Of a stretch of 60,707 nucleotides of DNA, positions 31,413 through 41,046 are shown one piece after another. The stretch covers positions 1-60,707 of the forward strand of contig DLMJ01000034.1 of NCBI GenBank assembly GCA_002479255.1, written 5' to 3'. The first letter of the stretch is position 1. Every line of letters begins with the position of its first letter. The notes below the pieces were generated by a model. It had not been told where the DNA came from. It did not search any database and saw only the letters and a list, made by a program, of their open reading frames with translations. The stretch is from Candidatus Binatus soli (GTDB lineage: Bacteria; Desulfobacterota; Binatia; Binatales; Binataceae). Both the position numbers and the translations under genes were made by a program.

Positions 31413-33737
31413 CTACGCGGGAGGCGTCGAGGCCGGCGCAGCGGCGGGCTGCTCGACGACCGGAGCGGGAGCTTTGTAGCCGCATTCCTTGTTGGCGCAT
31501 TGCCAGGTGATGCCGGTGCGCTTCAAGTTCTTCTCGACCATATAGTTTGCGCCGCAAGACGGGCATGGATGCGGGACGACTTTGTCCCAGGCTGCGAATT
31601 TACATTTCGGATAGCGGCCGCATCCGTAGAAAATCTTTCCGCGGCGGCTGCGACGCTCGAGGATTTCGCCTTCCTTGCATTCCGGACACGCGACCCCGGT
31701 CTTCGCCGGCGCCGACTGAAGGCGCTTGATTCCGTCGCAGTCCGGATACCCGGAGCATCCCAGGAATTCGCCGAAGCGTGAGCGCCGCTTGACCATCGGC
31801 TTGCCGCACTTCTCGCAGACCTCGTCGGTGGGCACGGGCGCCGACGGAGCCTTGAGCGTGATATTGCCCTGGTCGTCGCGCGCGATCTCCCCGGTGTTGG
31901 TGCATTTGGGGTAGTTCGAGCAGGCGACGAACTCGCCGTTGCGTCCCCATTTGATCACCATGTCTCCGCCGTCGAGCTCGCATTTGAGCCCGGTGGGCAG
32001 GCCCTTGCGCTTGACCTCGGGCATTTTCTGCTTCGCCTCGGCAAGGTCCTTCGCGAACGGGCCGTAAAAGCGCCGCAGCGTCTTCACCCAGTTCTCGGCG
32101 CCCTCTTCCACCTTGTCGAGATCCTCTTCGAACTGCGCGGTGAAGCCGGATTCCAAAATGTCGGGAAACGCCTTGACCAGCATGTCGTTGACGACCCGCC
32201 CGAGCGATGTCGGACGCATCCGCTTGCTCTCGTCTTCTTCGACGTACTCGACCCTCAGAATGCTCGTCATGATTGCGGCGTACGTCGAGGGACGCCCTAT
32301 CCCCTGCTCTTCGAGCTCCTTGATGAGCGTGGCTTGCGTGAAGCGCGGCGGCGGCTGCGTGAAATGCTGCTCCGGGTCCAGCCCCAGCAATTTGAGCGTC
32401 TCGCCTTCGGTGAGCAGCGGCAAGGCGCCTTCTTCGTCATCGCCCGACGTATCGTCCTGGCCTTCGATATACACGCGCATGAAGCCGTCGAACTTCATCA
32501 CTTGCCCGGTCGCGCGGAAGATGGCGTCGGCCGATTCGATGTCCACGGTCGTGCGGTCGTACACCGCCGGCGTCATCTGGCTCGAGACGAAGCGATTGTA
32601 AATCAGCGTGTAGAGCGCGAGCGCATCCTTGTCGAGGTAGCGGGCGATCGACTCGGGGTCGCGCTCGACGGCGGTCGGGCGAATAGCTTCGTGAGCGCCC
32701 TGCGCCTGCTTGCCGGATCGATAAAAGTTCGGCTTGTCGGGAACATACTCTTTGCCATAGCGCGAGCCGATATGATTGCGGACGGACTCGAGCGCCTGAT
32801 CGGAAACGCGCGGCGAGTCGGTGCGCATATAAGTGATAAGCCCGACCGCGCCCTGCTCGCCAAGCTCGACGCCCTCGTACAGCTTCTGCGCGATCTGCAT
32901 CGTGCGCCGCGGCTGAAAGTAGAGCTTGCGCGAGGCCTCCTGCTGGAGCCGCGAGGTGATGAACGGGGGTGTCGGACTGCGGCGGACTTCCTTGCGCTCG
33001 ACACTTTTGACTTTGAAGGGCGCGGCCTCGACCGCCGCCATGATCGCGCGCGCCTCGGCCTCGGGCAGCTTGCGGGATTTATTGTCGATGCGCTTGTCTT
33101 TGTAGCTGGAGAGCCGGGCCTTGAACGGCGGAGGATTCTTGCCTGAAAGGCGGGCGTCGAGCGTCCAGTACTCTTCGGCGCGGAATGCCTCGCGCTCGCG
33201 TTCGCGATCGACGATGATTCGCAGCGCAACCGATTGCACGCGCCCGGCGCTGATCCCGCGCTTGACCTTGTCCCACAGCAGCGGACTTATCTTGTATCCA
33301 ACCAGCCGATCGAGCACCCGGCGCGCCTGGTACGCGTCGAACAGGTTGTGATCGAGGTTCGAGGGATTGGCAACGGCCTCCTTGACGGCGGCGGGTGTGA
33401 TTTCATGGAGCAGTACGCGACGGACGTTGGACTTGGTCTTGCCAAGATGTTCGGCGATATGCCACGCGATCGCCTCGCCTTCGCGGTCGGGGTCGCTGGC
33501 GAGGTAGATGTTTTCCTTGCCCTTGGCGGCGCTCTTGATCTCGCCGATTACCTTCTCTTTGCCCTTGATTACAACGTAGTCGGGCGCGAAATCGTGCTCG
33601 ACATCGACACCCAGCTTGCTTTTGGGCAGGTCCACCACATGGCCGACCGAGGGCATGACCTGGTATTCGCTGCCGAGGTAACGCTTGATGGTTTTCGCCT
33701 TTGCGGGCGATTCGACGATTACGAGATTTTTTGCCAC
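31413..33737 (-). CDS. topA: DNA topoisomerase I
   Basis: A 774-residue type IA topoisomerase that relaxes negative supercoils. The TOPRIM domain has VESPAKAKTIKRYLG and SDPDREGEAIAWH. The catalytic tyrosine is Y303 in GLITYMRTDSPR. The C-terminus has four C4-type zinc ribbons from about residue 590 on. They are LKC...CSNYPKC, CEKC...CSGYPDC, CPEC...CGRYPKC and CPSC...CANKEC. An Ala/Pro-rich tail follows. It is upstream of trmFO and downstream of dprA, all on the minus strand. Confidence 0.97.
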   Translation of the reverse strand: MAKNLVIVESPAKAKTIKRYLGSEYQVMPSVGHVVDLPKSKLGVDVEHDFAPDYVVIKGKEKVIGEIKSAAKGKENIYLASDPDREGEAIAWHIAEHLGKTKSNVRRVLLHEITPAAVKEAVANPSNLDHNLFDAYQARRVLDRLVGYKISPLLWDKVKRGISAGRVQSVALRIIVDREREREAFRAEEYWTLDARLSGKNPPPFKARLSSYKDKRIDNKSRKLPEAEARAIMAAVEAAPFKVKSVERKEVRRSPTPPFITSRLQQEASRKLYFQPRRTMQIAQKLYEGVELGEQGAVGLITYMRTDSPRVSDQALESVRNHIGSRYGKEYVPDKPNFYRSGKQAQGAHEAIRPTAVERDPESIARYLDKDALALYTLIYNRFVSSQMTPAVYDRTTVDIESADAIFRATGQVMKFDGFMRVYIEGQDDTSGDDEEGALPLLTEGETLKLLGLDPEQHFTQPPPRFTQATLIKELEEQGIGRPSTYAAIMTSILRVEYVEEDESKRMRPTSLGRVVNDMLVKAFPDILESGFTAQFEEDLDKVEEGAENWVKTLRRFYGPFAKDLAEAKQKMPEVKRKGLPTGLKCELDGGDMVIKWGRNGEFVACSNYPKCTNTGEIARDDQGNITLKAPSAPVPTDEVCEKCGKPMVKRRSRFGEFLGCSGYPDCDGIKRLQSAPAKTGVACPECKEGEILERRSRRGKIFYGCGRYPKCKFAAWDKVVPHPCPSCGANYMVEKNLKRTGITWQCANKECGYKAPAPVVEQPAAAPASTPPA

Positions 33738-33839
33738 CGATCTATCCGCCTCCAGCTCCCGTTCCCGCCTTTCCCAAGGATGCAGGTTCCGTGCGAGGGG
33801 CGATCCCCCGACGTTCGCAGGAGTTACACCCTGCCAGAC

Positions 33840-35024
33840 TTATGCAAGCGAGAAAAGCTTCCCCGGATGCTGGGTAACGCGGCCCTCAAGTTCCAGTTCC
33901 AGCAATAACCTAAGCACGGTTTGGGCATTTAGCCCGGAGGACTCGATTATCGAATCAACATGGAGCCTTTCGGATTCTTTTAGATTCTCTAAGATTGTCG
34001 TAGCGTCAGTTGCTATTTTGAGAGCCTTGGCGCCTTCGACCGAGTCGGCAATGGGAGAGACTTCAGCTCTCGTGTCGGACGTTGCCTGCGTCGGAGCCCG
34101 TTCTACAGGCTCGTTAGGCAGGCTGCGGGTCGCCACTGGCCGGCTGGCCATCTGAGGCGCCAGCTCCTCGATCACGTCCTCGACGCATTCGACCAGCTTC
34201 GCGCCGTCCTTCAGCAGGCGATTGCTGCCTCGCGTTTTGCCGGAAAGCGGACTGCCGGGGACGGCGAACACCTGGCGATCCTGTTCGAGCGCCATTCGCG
34301 CCGTGATCAGCGAGCCGCTCTTTTCAGCCGCCTCGACGATTACGACGCCCAGGCATAGACCCGACAGGATGCGGTTGCGAGTCGGAAAGTTCTCCGCCAG
34401 CGGCTGCGTTCCAATCGGGAGTTCACTGATGAGGGCGCCGCCGCCCGCGAGGATCGCTTCGGCCAGCTTGCGATGCTCGGCGGGATAGATGACGTCAACG
34501 CCGCATCCCAGCACGGCGAATGTTTTGCCGTGCGCGTCGAGCGCTCCCTGATGCGCCTCGCCGTCGATTCCACGCGCCAGGCCGCTCACTACAGTGAAGC
34601 CCTTGGCAGCCAGCTCGAGGCCGAGCCTCTGCGCCATCCGCCGGCCGATATCGCTGGCCGCGCGCGCGCCGACGATTGCGATGCAGGTGGGATCGCCGAG
34701 CTGGGCTGTGCCGCGCACGAACAGGAACGGGGGCGGATCGGCGATTTGGCGCAAATTTGGCGGATAGTCGGCGTCAGTCCATTTGACGAGGCGCGCGCCG
34801 ATGTTCGGCAGCTCGCACAGCTCTTTCTCGAGCGGCTCGAAGTCGCGAAATTCTGCGATATTGCGCGCGGTGTTGCGCGGCACGCCGGCGGCCGCGATCT
34901 CGTCGGCATTGAGCTGGAATATTTTTTCGGGGGCGCCGAACTTTTCGATCAGCAGCTTGCAGGTTCGCGGACCGACTCCGCGAGCACTTCTCAATGCGAG
35001 CCAATAAACGTCTGGTGACGGCAT
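33840..35024 (-). CDS. dprA: DNA-processing protein A
   Basis: A 394-residue protein that loads RecA on incoming single-stranded DNA during natural transformation. The N-terminal helix-hairpin-helix region has ARGVGPRTCKLLIEKFG. The Rossmann-like core has AIVGARAASDIGRRMA, VVSGLARGIDGEAHQGAL, TFAVLGCGVDVIYP, NFPTRNRILSGL and VIVEAAEKSGSLITARMALEQ. The C-terminal winged-helix (DprA_WH) part is SGLNAQTVLRLLLELELEGRV. It is complete, and 102 nt before topA on the same strand. Confidence 0.95.
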   Translation of the reverse strand: MPSPDVYWLALRSARGVGPRTCKLLIEKFGAPEKIFQLNADEIAAAGVPRNTARNIAEFRDFEPLEKELCELPNIGARLVKWTDADYPPNLRQIADPPPFLFVRGTAQLGDPTCIAIVGARAASDIGRRMAQRLGLELAAKGFTVVSGLARGIDGEAHQGALDAHGKTFAVLGCGVDVIYPAEHRKLAEAILAGGGALISELPIGTQPLAENFPTRNRILSGLCLGVVIVEAAEKSGSLITARMALEQDRQVFAVPGSPLSGKTRGSNRLLKDGAKLVECVEDVIEELAPQMASRPVATRSLPNEPVERAPTQATSDTRAEVSPIADSVEGAKALKIATDATTILENLKESERLHVDSIIESSGLNAQTVLRLLLELELEGRVTQHPGKLFSLA

Positions 35025-35292
35025 CGCGCACCACCCGCGACAATCGCGCGGCTGCCCCTCGATGGACAGCCCGCAACTTCGCGCCGTGATATAAATAAGT
35101 TGTTCTTAACGCCGAAGATTCGCAACCTGATCATCAAAGCGGCGTATTCCCAGGACGGCCGCCGCAGCGAGCACCCGCGGCCGCGTTTTATTGACCGTGC
35201 GAAAGGAATCGCATAAGTTAAGCGTAACCGTTTCATCTGCTAATATTACATATTGGCCGTCGTTTTTTTGACGGTTGACGGAGGACGAGGTA

Positions 35293-35877
35293 TTGGGCGC
35301 TACAGCACTTGCAACGAGGGATTTCGCCAGAATGTCCGCAAACGAGAAGCAGATTCTCATCTTTAGCTTCTATCGCGATGCCGAATTGCGGGGGGCGCGC
35401 TTGCTCTTCAATCTCCTGGGACACATGAAAGACGGCGAGTCGCTGCTCAAGATGACGGCTCATCTCGCGGACGAAACGCGCCATGCTTATCTATGGACCA
35501 AGCGAATCGCGGATCTGGGCGGCGCTCCGGTCCTTATCGACGACGGCTACCAGCGCCGGCTCGGACTTCGCACCGGCGTGCCCAAAACGATTCTCGATCT
35601 GCTCGCATTGACTGTCGTGGTCGAAGAGCGCGCGCAAAGCCGTTACAACGCGCATATCGCGCTGCCCAACGTCGATCCGGAGACGATGGAAGTCCTGCGG
35701 TCCGTCATGAAAGACGAACCGTGGCATCTGTCGTGGATCGAAAAGGAAATGCACGAAATCGCCAGGCAGCAGGGCAACGAAGAGCAGGCGGAAAAGGCGC
35801 TCGAGCGCTACCGGACGATCGATCGCGAAGTTTACGCCACGCTGGCCGCGGACGAAGCCGAACTGCTGCGCGCGTAG
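35293..35877 (+). CDS. Ferritin-like diiron protein
   Basis: The product is about 194 residues. TTG 35293 is preferred because GGAGG lies 8 nt upstream (35280-35284); an in-frame TTG at 35275 would add six residues. Two E-x-x-H diiron motifs are visible: DETRHAYLW (about residue 62) and DEPWHLSWI (about 145). Further helix acids lie in FYRDAELRGARLLF and VEERAQSRYN. The protein should be a four-helix-bundle diiron oxygen- or peroxide-handling enzyme, but no substrate can be named. A CCGTC/GACGG hairpin with a T8-type loop (35257-35274) sits just before the start, after a TAATAT -10-like element (35241-35246). Confidence 0.75.
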   Translation: MGATALATRDFARMSANEKQILIFSFYRDAELRGARLLFNLLGHMKDGESLLKMTAHLADETRHAYLWTKRIADLGGAPVLIDDGYQRRLGLRTGVPKTILDLLALTVVVEERAQSRYNAHIALPNVDPETMEVLRSVMKDEPWHLSWIEKEMHEIARQQGNEEQAEKALERYRTIDREVYATLAADEAELLRA

Positions 35878-35912
35878 CCGCGTGGGCGGCTAACCCGATC
35901 ATTGTGCATTCA

Positions 35913-36803
35913 TCACGCGGTGTGCGATAACCCTTCGGTGCGGCGCGCGGCAAGCGCGGCATTCAATTCCAGGCGCATCGCCTCGGCGTACTCGGCGGCA
36001 GCCTCGCCGGGCTTGCCGCCGTCCCTTTTCTGATACGCGTACATCAGGCTTCGGCTCGCATTCACGATGCACCCTGTACCGTCCGTGCGCGCCGACGCGA
36101 CCGCGTCTGCCGCCGACGCACCTTGCGCGCCATATCCCGGCGCCAGGATCGTCGCGGCCGGCATCAATTCGCGCGCGCGCCGCGCATGCTCGGGATAAGT
36201 CGCGCCGACTACCGCGCCGACGGGGCTGAGACCGCTGGCGCCGGCGAGAACGTAATCGGCGCCCCATCCGTTCACGCGCGCCGCAACCGACTCCCATAGC
36301 GGACGCCCTGATGCGCTCAGATCCTGAAATTCCCCCGACGAGGGATTCGACGTCCTCACCAGCACGAACACCCCGCGGCCGTCTCTCACCTTCGCGAGAA
36401 ACGGCATCAGCGTGTCGCTGCCCTGGTACGGGTTGACGGTCACGGCGTCGCAACTGAAGTCGCCATCGCCCAGAAAAGCCTCGGCATAGGCAGACGACGT
36501 CGTGCCGATATCGCCGCGCTTCGCATCCGCGATCGTAATCAAGCCGAGCCGCCGGGCCAGCTTGACGACCTCACAAAACGCGCGCATCCCCTCCAGCCCG
36601 CGCGCTTCGTAAAACGCCAACTGCGGCTTGACCGCGACCGCAGAGCGCGCGCACGCCTCGACGATTTCGCAGCAGAAGCGCGCCAGAGTGTAACCGCGCG
36701 GGATTCCGGGCGCGCCCGGCGCATCGAGCTGGGGATCGATGCCGAGCACCACGACGCTCTCTTTGAGACGCGACGCTTGTGCAAGGCGATCGGCAAAATT
36801 CAT
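35913..36803 (-). CDS. pyrF: Orotidine-5'-phosphate decarboxylase
   Basis: A 296-residue subfamily-2 OMP decarboxylase, converting OMP to UMP. The catalytic motif is D-A-K-R-G-D-I-G (about residues 93-100). Also present: LGIDPQLD near the N-terminus, VKPQLAFYEARG, VTVNPYQGSD and LAPGYGAQGA. ATG 36803 gives the family N-terminus MNFADRLAQA; an upstream extension to 36935 is unrelated. It is convergent with the ferritin-like gene (35-nt gap). Confidence 0.95.
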   Translation of the reverse strand: MNFADRLAQASRLKESVVVLGIDPQLDAPGAPGIPRGYTLARFCCEIVEACARSAVAVKPQLAFYEARGLEGMRAFCEVVKLARRLGLITIADAKRGDIGTTSSAYAEAFLGDGDFSCDAVTVNPYQGSDTLMPFLAKVRDGRGVFVLVRTSNPSSGEFQDLSASGRPLWESVAARVNGWGADYVLAGASGLSPVGAVVGATYPEHARRARELMPAATILAPGYGAQGASAADAVASARTDGTGCIVNASRSLMYAYQKRDGGKPGEAAAEYAEAMRLELNAALAARRTEGLSHTA

Positions 36804-36909
36804 CGCGCGGATTATCGCATACTGCGGCCCGCACGTCACATCGGGTCGTTGCGTTTTCGCGTCCGTCGCGGGCATCCTTTTGGGACGGCAACGACAGGAA
36901 AAAACCGGC

Positions 36910-37617
36910 ATGAACAACCTGACTATTGTCACCAAGCTCCGTTTTATGGCCGCGCTGGCGCCGGTGATTCTGTTGCTGGCAGCCGCGCTGATTGCAGGCG
37001 CGTTTCACGTCTTCGGGACGGCGCCGGGGGATATCTACGAGAACGAGTATGCGGCGGCGCGCGCGGCCGAGGGGATGGAAAACGCACTTTACAAGATGGA
37101 TTGGGGACGCACGCAATCCGACGCATCTCAAATCGTGCTCGATCAGCAGCGTGGCTTCATTTCTGAAATCGAGATCGCACGATCGCATATCGGAAGCCGC
37201 GAGCAGGCCGAACGGATCGAGAAAATCGCCAACGACGCACGCCCGCTGTTCGACGCGCTGCGCGCGGCACAGCCGGGCGACGACAGCCTCGCGCCGCGCC
37301 TGCGCGATCTGGAAGGGACGGTGGCGGATTTGATGAGCCTTGATGACGCGGCTTTGATCGCGGTCGCTGCCGGCGCCGAATCGCAGGCGCGCATCATGAT
37401 TGCGATCACAATTGTGGGACTGGTCGTCGTCCCGTGGATTTGTTTCGTCGTGATCGCGCGCCTGTCCGGCGGTCTCTACACCGAACTAAAGGAAATGCGC
37501 CGCCGCGTAGACGCGCTCGCCGAGCGCCAACCAACTCCGTGCGACGAAGCGCGCGCGCTTGACGAATCGCTGTCCAGGCTAGGCTTCCCAAAACCGAACC
37601 CAATGCTCGCCGAGTAG
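36910..37617 (+). CDS. Two-TM protein with periplasmic sensor-like domain, unknown function
   Basis: The product is 235 residues from ATG 36910 (AGGA upstream). TM1 is FMAALAPVILLLAAALIAGAF. A helical, charged extracytoplasmic region follows (about residues 38-155, rich in Glu, Arg and Ala). TM2 is IMIAITIVGLVVVPWICFVVIA. A short cytoplasmic helix, YTELKEMRRRVDALAERQ, looks like the start of a HAMP or signalling helix. The layout is that of a chemoreceptor or kinase sensor module cut before any signalling domain. No frameshift continuation is seen; the next gene is on the other strand 15 nt on. Confidence 0.6.
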   Translation: MNNLTIVTKLRFMAALAPVILLLAAALIAGAFHVFGTAPGDIYENEYAAARAAEGMENALYKMDWGRTQSDASQIVLDQQRGFISEIEIARSHIGSREQAERIEKIANDARPLFDALRAAQPGDDSLAPRLRDLEGTVADLMSLDDAALIAVAAGAESQARIMIAITIVGLVVVPWICFVVIARLSGGLYTELKEMRRRVDALAERQPTPCDEARALDESLSRLGFPKPNPMLAE

Positions 37618-37631
37618 CCCGGCGCGCAATC

Positions 37632-38312
37632 TTACCGCTTCTTGCGTTTCGCGACTGCCTTGGCCGTCGTCTTCGCTCCACCGTCGGGCAGCACGATGTC
37701 GAGGCTGCGCCACAGGTACCATGCCGCCGCGGTTCGGTACGGACGCCATCGCTCGGCGTGCTTGAGCAGGCGCTTGCGATTGGGCCGTTGGCGCATCCTG
37801 TAGTGCCGCATGACTGCGTTCTGGACGCCGAGATCGTCGGCCGGCATCACGTCGGGCCTTCCCAGGTTGAACATCAGGAAGATTTCAGCCGTCCACTTGC
37901 CGATTCCCTTCACCCGCGTGAGATCGGCGATGATCTCCTCGTCGGTCATTCGATGGAAGCGATGGAAGTTGAGCTTGCGGTCTCGAACGTGCGCGGCGAG
38001 GTCCTTTATGTAGAGCGCCTTCTTTTCCGAGAGGCCCACGCTGCGCAGTTCCGAGTCGGTTTTGGCCATCACTTGCTCCGGCGAGGGAAATTCCACGCCG
38101 GGGAACAAGCCGACAAAGCGGCCGTAGATCGCGTTGGCCGCTGCCCCCGCAAGCTGCTGGAAAATGATCGTCCGCGCCAGTGCCTGGAAGCGCTCGCGGC
38201 GCGGCTGGATTCCAAGCGCACCGACCTCGGCAATAATCTGTGCGAGGACCGGGTCGGCCTTGCTAAGATGCATCCGCGCCTGGCGCGCGTACGGGACTCT
38301 TTCAGTTGGCAT
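37632..38312 (-). CDS. DNA-3-methyladenine glycosylase II-like (HhH-GPD)
   Basis: A 226-residue HhH-GPD base-excision glycosylase of the AlkA type. The hairpin is LTRVKGIGKWTAEIFLMF. The catalytic Asp is in VMPADDLGVQNAV, and the fold lead-in is TIIFQQLAGAAANAIYGRF. It removes alkylated purines. AlkA's extra N-terminal domain is absent, as in the shorter bacterial forms. The C-terminus W-R-P-Y-R-T-A-A-A-W-Y-L-W-R is characteristic, followed by a Lys-rich tail. ATG 38312 is preferred over GTG 38345. Confidence 0.9.
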   Translation of the reverse strand: MPTERVPYARQARMHLSKADPVLAQIIAEVGALGIQPRRERFQALARTIIFQQLAGAAANAIYGRFVGLFPGVEFPSPEQVMAKTDSELRSVGLSEKKALYIKDLAAHVRDRKLNFHRFHRMTDEEIIADLTRVKGIGKWTAEIFLMFNLGRPDVMPADDLGVQNAVMRHYRMRQRPNRKRLLKHAERWRPYRTAAAWYLWRSLDIVLPDGGAKTTAKAVAKRKKR

Positions 38313-38372
38313 CGGATTAAAACCGCGGTTCGCCGAATCTTGCACGCCTGCTAAAGTCGTTCAATCTGTCCG

Positions 38373-39416
38373 ATGAGCGAAGACACACGACTCCCGATGC
38401 GCCCCGACAACCTTGCGCCGCGCGATGAGATCCCGGCGCCTCGCGCGACACCGTTCTGGCGCAAGGCGATTCCGTACCTCGGGACGATCGTGATCTTTGC
38501 GCTGATCTTCTGGCGCATCCCGATTCGCAAAGTCGAGCAAGCGCTGTCGCAGGTGCCGGTGCTCAAATTCCTGGCGGTGTTCATGCCGTACTCGCTGTTT
38601 TACTGCGCGATCGATTCGGCCTGTCTCACCTGGGTCGTACGGCGCTTCAACGCGCGGATGCGCTATCGAGACATCCTGCCGATTCGCGCGAGCATGTACG
38701 TGCTGGCGCTGATTAACACCAGCCTCGCCCAGGGCGGCGTCGCGTATTACTTGCATCGCAAAGCCGGAGTCAGTTTCCTGAGCGCGCTCAGCTCAGTGCT
38801 TTTCATCGCGATGCTCGAAATCTACCAACTCTTTCTGTTCTCGACGCTCGGGGTAATCTTCTACACGCCGGTCGGCGACGCGCAGGTAAGAATAGTTGCG
38901 ATACTTCGCGTTGTGTACATCGTGGCGTGGGCGATGCTGGCGGGAATCATCACTTTCTTCGCGATTGCCCGGCGCAGCACGCCGATCCGGAACTGGGTCG
39001 AGACCGGAAGGGCGGGCGCATTGCTGGCGACTTTTATCCAGGCGCGCCCTTTAGACTACCTGGTGGTGCTGGCGATCAAGGCGCCGACCTTCCTCGCCTC
39101 GGTCGTCGCGCAATATTATGCGCTGGCGCTGTACGGAATCGCGGTTCCGTTCGTGAAGCTGATGCTGTTTCTGCCGCTGGTGTTCCTGGCTGCCGCGCTG
39201 CCGATCGCGGTGGCTCATCTCGGGACCAGCCAGGCGGCGTGGCTGTTGTTCTTCTCGGGCAACGCATCGGCGGCGAAGATCGTCGCCTACAGTCTCGCGG
39301 CGCAACTCACCTTCATGCTTTGCAACGCGCTGATCGGAATGGTGTTCCTGCCGCGCGCCAGCCGCGAACTGACCGCGCTTCGCGCCGAGACCGCAAGCAC
39401 GTCAGCAACCGTGTGA
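38373..39416 (+). CDS. YbhN/LPG-synthase-TM-like flippase-domain membrane protein
   Basis: A 347-residue polytopic protein with seven to eight hydrophobic segments from AIPYLGTIVIFALIFWRIP on. The family cues are SLAQGGVAYYLHRKAGVSFLSALSSVLFIAMLEIY and LPIAVAHLGTSQAAWLLFFSG, resembling the lysyl-phosphatidylglycerol synthase membrane domain (UPF0104). Such domains flip lipids; here no aminoacyl-transferase domain is attached. Divergent from the glycosylase with a 60-nt gap. Function is inferred at fold level only. Confidence 0.65.
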   Translation: MSEDTRLPMRPDNLAPRDEIPAPRATPFWRKAIPYLGTIVIFALIFWRIPIRKVEQALSQVPVLKFLAVFMPYSLFYCAIDSACLTWVVRRFNARMRYRDILPIRASMYVLALINTSLAQGGVAYYLHRKAGVSFLSALSSVLFIAMLEIYQLFLFSTLGVIFYTPVGDAQVRIVAILRVVYIVAWAMLAGIITFFAIARRSTPIRNWVETGRAGALLATFIQARPLDYLVVLAIKAPTFLASVVAQYYALALYGIAVPFVKLMLFLPLVFLAAALPIAVAHLGTSQAAWLLFFSGNASAAKIVAYSLAAQLTFMLCNALIGMVFLPRASRELTALRAETASTSATV

Positions 39417-39429
39417 GACTCATCGCTCG

Positions 39430-41046
39430 TTAATCCGGGTGCGGGGAGAGCCAGACGTGCTCGAAGCGCGTCGGGCGCATCGGATTGATCACGTAATCGT
39501 GCACCCACGGCTGGCGGATTATGTAAGTCACCGGGTAGTAGAGAAAAACCCACGGCGCGTCGGCGACGATGATCTTCTCGGCCTGGTCGTAAAGCCCGTA
39601 GCGCTTCTTCATGTCGGCTACGGGCTCGGCTTCATCAAGCAGTTGCTCGACTTCGGGGTTGGAATAAAAGCTGTCGTTGTTGGAACCCCACTGAGCGCGC
39701 GAAAGCAGCGCCCCAAGAAAATTCTCGGGATCGGGGAAATCAGCCTCCCACCCCTGCATGAACGATTGCACCGTATGCGGCTGGCGAATCGCTTCGAGAA
39801 ACGGCCCCCACGCGATCGGTTTCAGCCTGGCGCGGATACCGAGCGGCGCGAGATCCTGCTGTATCGATTGCGCGAGCATCAGGATGGTCTGATCGGCGCG
39901 CATCCAGATTTCAAACTCGAAGCCGTGTGCGAGATGCGCTTCTTCGAGCAGTGCGCGCGCCTTCGTCGGGTCATAGTCGTAACCCTTGAGATCGGGGTCG
40001 TAGCCGGGCAGGTTCGGGGGCATGACGCCGCGCGCGACGATGCCGCGTCCGTTCAAAATTGCGATCAGCTTGTGGCGGTCAATTGCGTAACTCAGCGCGC
40101 GGCGCACGCGAACGTCGGTAAACGGCCACATCTGACAGTTCATGCCGAGGTAGCGGGTGGTGACCGTCGTTTTCGCCAAGGTCAACTTTCTGAACGCCGG
40201 AGTCTTCATGACGTAGGGAAACTCGGCCGGCGGAATATCGACCACCGCGTCGATTTGGCCCGCATCGAAGCGCAGCCATTGCAGCTCCTGGCTCACGCCG
40301 ACCGACTCGACGATCGCGTCGAGATGCGGCAACGGCTTGGCGAAGTAATAGGGATTCTTCACCAGCACAAGGCGTTGCCCGCCAATCCAATCGCGCAGCA
40401 TGAAGGCGCCGCTGCCAACCACGTGGCGGGAAAAATCGTCGCCCCATTTCTCCGCGACGTCGCGCGGGATAGCCGACGCAAACGGCATCGCGAGCTTGTG
40501 CGCGAAGATCGGGTCGGGTGCGCTCAAATGGAAAACGATTGTCGAATTGTCAGGCGTGTCGATGCCGCTCACGTGCGGGTTGCGATGCGCGGCGAAATCG
40601 GCCGAGCCCGCGATACCGCGGTAGTACTCCATCCCTCTCGAGCGCGTGGCGGGATTCAGCACGCGTTCGATTCCGTAGCGGAAGTCGCCGCTGGTTACGC
40701 TTCGTCCATCGGAAAAACGGGCGTCGGCGCGCAGGTGAAAGGTAAAAGTCGTCGCGTCGGGCGAGCTTTCCCACGCGGTTGCGATATCGGGTTCGAGTTC
40801 GATATTGCCGTCGCCGTAGCGCACGAGGGTGTCGAAAATTGCCTGCTCGAAAGTCCAGGAAACGGTGTCGTATCCCGCGGCCGGGTCCAGCGTCGGTATG
40901 TCGTCGGCATCCGCAAGCCGGATTACCATCGCGTGCGGCGGTAAGTTGAGCGGGGGTGGTCCGCCGCCGCATCCCACGGCAAATGCGATCTCGATCGCGA
41001 GGAGCAACAGCGCGATGCGCGCCGGCTTGAGTCTTCGACGCATCAT
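39430..41046 (-). CDS. ABC transporter substrate-binding lipoprotein, peptide/nickel family
   Basis: A 538-residue extracytoplasmic binding protein (SBP_bac_5). The signal ends in lipobox A-V-G-C26. Family blocks: DDIPTLDPAAGYDTVSW, PDIATAWESSPDATTFTFHLR, VTSGDFRYGIERVLNP, FTDVRVRRALSYAIDRH and FMQGWEADFPDPENFL. It delivers a peptide or peptide-like ligand to the permeases encoded just upstream. ATG 41046 overlaps the permease stop by 4 nt (ATGA). The open frame to 41928 lies inside the permease gene and is not used. No ATPase gene is present in this cluster. Confidence 0.9.
   Translation of the reverse strand: MMRRRLKPARIALLLLAIEIAFAVGCGGGPPPLNLPPHAMVIRLADADDIPTLDPAAGYDTVSWTFEQAIFDTLVRYGDGNIELEPDIATAWESSPDATTFTFHLRADARFSDGRSVTSGDFRYGIERVLNPATRSRGMEYYRGIAGSADFAAHRNPHVSGIDTPDNSTIVFHLSAPDPIFAHKLAMPFASAIPRDVAEKWGDDFSRHVVGSGAFMLRDWIGGQRLVLVKNPYYFAKPLPHLDAIVESVGVSQELQWLRFDAGQIDAVVDIPPAEFPYVMKTPAFRKLTLAKTTVTTRYLGMNCQMWPFTDVRVRRALSYAIDRHKLIAILNGRGIVARGVMPPNLPGYDPDLKGYDYDPTKARALLEEAHLAHGFEFEIWMRADQTILMLAQSIQQDLAPLGIRARLKPIAWGPFLEAIRQPHTVQSFMQGWEADFPDPENFLGALLSRAQWGSNNDSFYSNPEVEQLLDEAEPVADMKKRYGLYDQAEKIIVADAPWVFLYYPVTYIIRQPWVHDYVINPMRPTRFEHVWLSPHPD

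Noticed and set aside
30013..31566. TrmFO start at 31566
   Set aside because: The added 59 residues lie inside topA in another frame and have no TrmFO homology; GTG 31389 fits the family N-terminus.
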